Source: Gephyromycinifex aptenodytis
GTDB taxonomy: Bacteria > Actinomycetota > Actinomycetes > Actinomycetales > Dermatophilaceae
Assembly: GCF_012277275.1 (NCBI RefSeq)
Contig: NZ_CP051155.1
Coordinates: 62,001 to 126,000 of the forward strand
Length of the DNA stretch: 64,000 nt
Direction of reading: 5' to 3'
This document shows, piece by piece, positions 60,468 through 64,000 of the stretch; positions within the stretch are counted from its first letter, which is position 1; the number at the start of each line of letters is the position of its first letter. The notes under the pieces were generated by a model. That model searched no databases and was not told the origin of the DNA. It was given only the letters and a program-made list of their open reading frames with translations. The position numbers and the translations under genes are program-made.

Positions 60468-61786
60468 GCGTTCCTCCACATGTTCATGACGGTATACATC
60501 GTCTCGATCTGTTCCCCGGTGGATTCGCCGGTCGCAGGCGCCCCGTCAGCGCGCGCCAGGGCGTATCCCGAGCCGGTCGCGACGGCCTCCAGGTGCGGCG
60601 TGCGCGGGTGACCACAGCGGCGCTCGCAACCGCTGACATGCAGCAGCGAACTACCAACGGGTTGCTCTGAGGTGCGCCCGGCAACCTGGCGAATATCGGA
60701 GCGCAGGTCGGCGCGCGATGAGGCGCAGCCGGGAAGCCCGGTGCAGGCGGAGACACGGGCGTAGTCGCTGGATTGGTCTGTGACCAGCCCGAGCTCAGTG
60801 GCCGTTTCCCGGGCGCGCCGCGCGTGGGCGGGGGACAGGCCGCCGATGATGACGCCGCGAGTGCTGGTGGTGCGCAGCACCCCCTCACCCTGGGCCGCGA
60901 TCTGCGCGAGCGCTTCCCAGGTGGCGCCGGGGGCTACCCCGAGCGGGAGTCCGACACCCAACGCGACCGGGTCGGTGCCGATCAGGCCGAGCATTTCCTG
61001 GGGTTCGGGACGGCGCGCCGTGGCGGGGCTGGGGTCCGGGTCGGGCTGGGTGGGCAGGGCCGAGGCCACCTCGTTCGTGGCCAGAGTGCCCAGTTCGCGG
61101 AGCGCCGCTGCGTCCAGGTCGGCGACCCGCCACGCCGGCAACTGCCGGGAGCGGCAGTAGTGCAGGAAAGTGAGAGCCAGCACCTGTAGCGCGCGCGGAG
61201 TCTGGTCCGGTTGGACAACGAGTCCGAGCGGATGCCCGCCGAGGAGCAGCCGCAGACCCGCGCTGGTTGCCACGGCGGTCAGGTCGGGTTCGCAGACGAC
61301 CACGTCGCCGCGGCCGTCGTCGATGCCGAACAGGAAACGGCCCGAGAGCGCCGCACAGTCCGGCTCGCTGACGAGCAGGGCGTCGAGTTCGGCGACCAGG
61401 GGGAGCCCGCCTGCGGGGGCGAGGTGCCCTGTCCCATCCAGGCCTGCCAACGACGAGACCAGGATGTTGCGCATCCGTTCGTGGGCCACCGAGGGCAGTA
61501 GACCGGCGTCGCTGAGCCGGGTGGTCAGCAGTTGGGCGCTGGTCGGATCCAGGCCACGGATCTCGGCATTACCGCGGGCGGTGAGGTGGATGTCGCCGTC
61601 GCCGAGTTCTTCGGCCAGGTGAGCCAGCGCCTGGGCCTGCTCCAGGCCCAGCGCCCCGCCGGGTAGTCGGATTCGGGCCAGGGCGCCGTCAGCGGCTTCG
61701 TGCAGGCGCACAGCCCCGGGGCATCGGTCGCCGACATCGCGACGAGCGCTGCGCTGGCTGGTGGCGGCGCCGGGCGTAGGGGACAT
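60464..61786 (-). CDS. cobG: Precorrin-3B synthase (CobG, nitrite/sulfite reductase-like)
   Basis: In the aerobic pathway CobG hydroxylates C20 and forms a lactone using O2, an Fe-S cluster and a mononuclear iron. The 440 residues show two ferredoxin-reductase-like half domains (GDGDIHLTARGNAEIRGL near residue 60) and the cluster cysteines in CTGLPGCASS and SGCERRCGHP. Neighbouring cobalamin genes support CobG over sulfite reductase. The start is uncertain: ATG 61786 is preferred, and longer in-frame versions to 61924 look non-coding. Divergent from the YihY gene. Confidence 0.9.
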   Translation of the reverse strand: MSPTPGAATSQRSARRDVGDRCPGAVRLHEAADGALARIRLPGGALGLEQAQALAHLAEELGDGDIHLTARGNAEIRGLDPTSAQLLTTRLSDAGLLPSVAHERMRNILVSSLAGLDGTGHLAPAGGLPLVAELDALLVSEPDCAALSGRFLFGIDDGRGDVVVCEPDLTAVATSAGLRLLLGGHPLGLVVQPDQTPRALQVLALTFLHYCRSRQLPAWRVADLDAAALRELGTLATNEVASALPTQPDPDPSPATARRPEPQEMLGLIGTDPVALGVGLPLGVAPGATWEALAQIAAQGEGVLRTTSTRGVIIGGLSPAHARRARETATELGLVTDQSSDYARVSACTGLPGCASSRADLRSDIRQVAGRTSEQPVGSSLLHVSGCERRCGHPRTPHLEAVATGSGYALARADGAPATGESTGEQIETMYTVMNMWRNA

Positions 61787-61956
61787 GCCGATTACGGTAC
61801 CGGCCTGTACCCGGGCGCCGATACCGGCTCTGCAACCAGACGGCGAGGGGTAGGCGGGGCCGGCAGGGGGGGCGCGACACCCGGTGGCGCGGGTCGGGCG
61901 GGGCGAGTCAGGGTGGCGTGTCATGATCGTGGCCGAAGGGCTGAGGAGGTAGCGGC

Positions 61957-63090
61957 ATGCCGGTCATCCAGTGGCTGGATCGAGTTCAGCGCAAGCATCC
62001 GGCGTTGGGTGCTCCGCTCGCCGTGCTCTACAAGTTCTTCGACGACCAAGGCGTCTATCTCGCCGCGATCATCGCGTTCTACGCGTTCATCTCGATGTTC
62101 CCGATGTTCCTGCTGCTGTCCACGATTCTGGGTTTTGCTTTGGAGAGCGATCCGGGGCTGCGGGAGGCCATCCTCGCTTCTGCGGCCAGCCAGATCCCGG
62201 TGATCGGGCATGACATCGAGGCGCAGAAACTGACCGGTAGCGGGACCGCTGCCATCGTCGCTGTGCTGACGGCGTTGTACGGGTCGCTGGGGGTAGCCCA
62301 GGCCATCCAGAACGCCATGAACTTCACCTGGGGTGTGCGGCGCAACGAGCGGCCCAATCCGTTCACCAGCAGGCTGCGTAGCCTCGGACTCATCGGAATC
62401 CTCGGTCTGTTCGTGCTCGCCACGACGCTGCTGAGTCAGCTCAGTTCGGCGCTACGCGCGACGAACTTTCCGCTCACCGACCGTTCGGCGATGCTGGCCA
62501 GTGTCGGGTCGCTGCTGCTGTCGAGTTTCTTCTTCGTCCTCATCTGTCGCCTGGGCACGGCCAAGGCGCTGACGACCCGTGAGGTGTTGCCGGGTTCGCT
62601 GCTGGCCGGTCTGGCCTGGCAGGGGCTGCAAACCGGTGGTGGAGCCTTCGTGCAGTCGGTGGTGGCGCGCTCATCGGCTACCAACGGTGTCTTCGCGGTG
62701 GTCCTGGGACTTCTAGCGTGGCTGTTCCTTGCCTCGATCGTGTTGGTGATCTGCCTTGAGGTGAACGTGGTGATGGCTCGAAAGCTGTATCCGCGTTCGC
62801 TGCTGACCCCGATGACTGATCTGGTGGACCTGACCGATGCCGACCGGCACACTTACAGCCGGCTCGCCCGGGCACAGGCGATCAAGGGGTTCCAGAACGT
62901 CGAGGTCACTTTCGAACATGACGGCCAGTACGCCACCGCGCACCGAAACCGGGAGCTGCACGGGGCCACCTCGATCGAAGCGGTCGAACTCGAGGAGGCC
63001 GCCCAGGGGCCAGAAACCGACGAGCCGCCCACCGCGGCAACGCCGGTGCTGGCCCGCAATGACCCAGACTCGGCCCGTCTCCGGCGTTGA
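61957..63090 (+). CDS. YihY/BrkB-family inner membrane protein
   Basis: A 377-residue integral membrane protein with about six transmembrane helices. Family landmarks are the first helix AAIIAFYAFISMFPMFLLL, ALYGSLGVAQAIQNAMNFTWGV, and the ATNGVFAVVLGLLAWLFLASIVLVICLEVNVVMARK block. The C-terminal 90 residues are hydrophilic and acidic. The older name RNase BN is not supported for this family; the function is unknown. ATG after GAGGAGG. Confidence 0.9.
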   Translation: MPVIQWLDRVQRKHPALGAPLAVLYKFFDDQGVYLAAIIAFYAFISMFPMFLLLSTILGFALESDPGLREAILASAASQIPVIGHDIEAQKLTGSGTAAIVAVLTALYGSLGVAQAIQNAMNFTWGVRRNERPNPFTSRLRSLGLIGILGLFVLATTLLSQLSSALRATNFPLTDRSAMLASVGSLLLSSFFFVLICRLGTAKALTTREVLPGSLLAGLAWQGLQTGGGAFVQSVVARSSATNGVFAVVLGLLAWLFLASIVLVICLEVNVVMARKLYPRSLLTPMTDLVDLTDADRHTYSRLARAQAIKGFQNVEVTFEHDGQYATAHRNRELHGATSIEAVELEEAAQGPETDEPPTAATPVLARNDPDSARLRR

Positions 63091-63168
63091 CCTCACGCGT
63101 CAGAGCCATCCCAGAACTGCGCCAGGCGCTTCGGTTTCGCTGTCGGTCACCTCATCCGCGCAGGAAAG

Positions 63169-63912
63169 TCAGACCTTGGCTGGACGCCAGCCCGCTCGCT
63201 GGGCATCCCGGGTGGAGCAGAACCAGCGCTCGCCTTTGTTCAAGGTGATCTTGGTGGCGTTGTAGTACCGCTGGCCGGGAAGGTGATAGATCTTCTCGCC
63301 GCTGCTGCTGATGTTCCCCTTGATGGTGCAGCGACCTGCAACCGGCTTGGCGTTCGGTTTCGGCTTGGTGACCGCCTGCGTCAACGGGCGGCCGACACCT
63401 TGCTTGGCGCACGTCGCGCTCCACACGCCGCGGCGCGCCTTCATCGCTCGGGCCTGGGCCGAACGGAAGGTGCTCTGGCCGACGTAGGGCTTGGCGTAGG
63501 TGTATTCGCGTCCGTAACCGTTGGCGATCAGCCGCTGCGCCAGCGACGACCGGTCCGGCAGGATCACGTGACGCAACAGTCGGTGGTAACGGTCACGATC
63601 GCCCTGCGTGCGGTCGGCGCGTAGCGTCACCACCTTGCCCGCGACCAGGTTCGTCGTCGCGGCCTTGGCCTGGGTCGAGAAACACTGTCGTTTGGACAAC
63701 TCCGGGGTGTCCACGCCGATGACCCGTACCTTCTCGATGCGAGACCCGACCCGCACATGGACGGTGTCGCCGTCCACGACGTAGGTCACGCGCCCGACGA
63801 TCTCGCCAGGCGCCCGCACTGCACTGACCGCGCCGGCAGCCTGCGCCCCCGGTGCGCCTGCCCCCACGACCATTCCAGCGGCCAAAACCGCCGCCGCCAC
63901 CCCAACCTTCAC
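63169..63912 (-). CDS. Secreted thermonuclease (SNase-like) with C-terminal cysteine-containing domain
   Basis: A 247-residue exported nuclease. A signal peptide (about residues 1-27, ending AQAAGA) precedes a staphylococcal-nuclease domain (about 35-170) with VVDGDTVHV, IGVDTPELSK carrying the catalytic Glu, and DRYHRLLRHV with the catalytic Arg. A basic Pro/Lys linker leads to a small domain (about 193-247) with CTIKGNISSSGEKIYHLPG and GERWFCSTRDAQRAGW, often appended to secreted nucleases. GTG start at 63912. Confidence 0.9.
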   Translation of the reverse strand: MKVGVAAAVLAAGMVVGAGAPGAQAAGAVSAVRAPGEIVGRVTYVVDGDTVHVRVGSRIEKVRVIGVDTPELSKRQCFSTQAKAATTNLVAGKVVTLRADRTQGDRDRYHRLLRHVILPDRSSLAQRLIANGYGREYTYAKPYVGQSTFRSAQARAMKARRGVWSATCAKQGVGRPLTQAVTKPKPNAKPVAGRCTIKGNISSSGEKIYHLPGQRYYNATKITLNKGERWFCSTRDAQRAGWRPAKV

Positions 63913-64000
63913 GACAACCCCCCATGTGCTTGCATCTGAAACGCTTCCCCCTGCTCGAACGCACGCCAGCCGCGCAGGACGCGGTGTGCGCCATGCAGAT

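Overview
The window is chromosomal DNA of a high-GC actinobacterium. Start codons are often GTG, and ATGA/GTGA/TGATG stop-start overlaps are frequent. Marker genes include actinobacterial IHF (mihF), an omega subunit next to gmk, a PriA without helicase motifs, RibM, and a 6C-type small RNA. Gene content fits the order Micrococcales; I cannot name a genus. I see no insertion sequence, prophage, CRISPR array, rRNA or tRNA. This is mostly core metabolism plus two accessory-looking blocks: a sugar ABC transporter and cobalamin genes.

Layout. 1-3.6 kb (minus strand): the edge-truncated start of an FMN-binding glutamate-synthase-family protein, pgi, and a SorC/DeoR-type regulator. 3.6-9.4 kb: a deoxynucleoside-salvage regulon, with cdd-nupC-regulator on the minus strand diverging from deoA-deoC-phosphohexomutase on the plus strand. 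9.4-20.5 kb: a complete UMP operon (pyrR-pyrB-pyrC-carA-carB-pyrK-pyrD-pyrF plus a chorismate mutase). Its genes overlap or abut almost throughout, and a PyrR-binding hairpin buries the pyrR Shine-Dalgarno. 20.6-30.2 kb: mihF-gmk-rpoZ-coaBC-metK, a strong terminator, then priA-def-fmt-rsmB. 30.3-31.9 kb: a soluble double-GAF chemoreceptor-like protein. 32-37.7 kb: rpe, then an FMN riboswitch and ribD-ribE-ribM-ribBA-ribH with a coupled TauE/SafE permease. 37.8-42.3 kb: hisE-hisG-PH-domain protein, a FUSC-like membrane protein with a small partner, and hisF.

42.3-46.5 kb: a 648-base convergent gap holding a 6C-RNA-like element, then a minus-strand operon cbiD-GNAT-cobL-GPP34. 46.8-52.3 kb: a ROK repressor and an mmsA-mmsB-binding-protein sugar importer. 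An 18-base near-identical element lies upstream of both the repressor and the operon. 52.6-61.8 kb: more cobalamin genes. cobK, a degenerate CobL-like protein, a CbiG-CobJ-like fusion and cobM are on the plus strand; cobG-cobH-cobIJ are on the minus strand and converge on a shared terminator. 61.9-64 kb: a YihY/BrkB membrane protein and a secreted thermonuclease.

The most unusual part is the corrin-ring set. It mixes the oxygen-pathway CobG with the anaerobic-pathway proteins CbiD and CbiG. It also carries second, motif-poor copies of CobL and CobJ beside intact ones. Other points worth follow-up are the 6C RNA, the PyrR hairpin, the shared ROK-type operator, the acetyltransferase inside the cbiD-cobL operon and the TauE/SafE gene inside the riboflavin operon.
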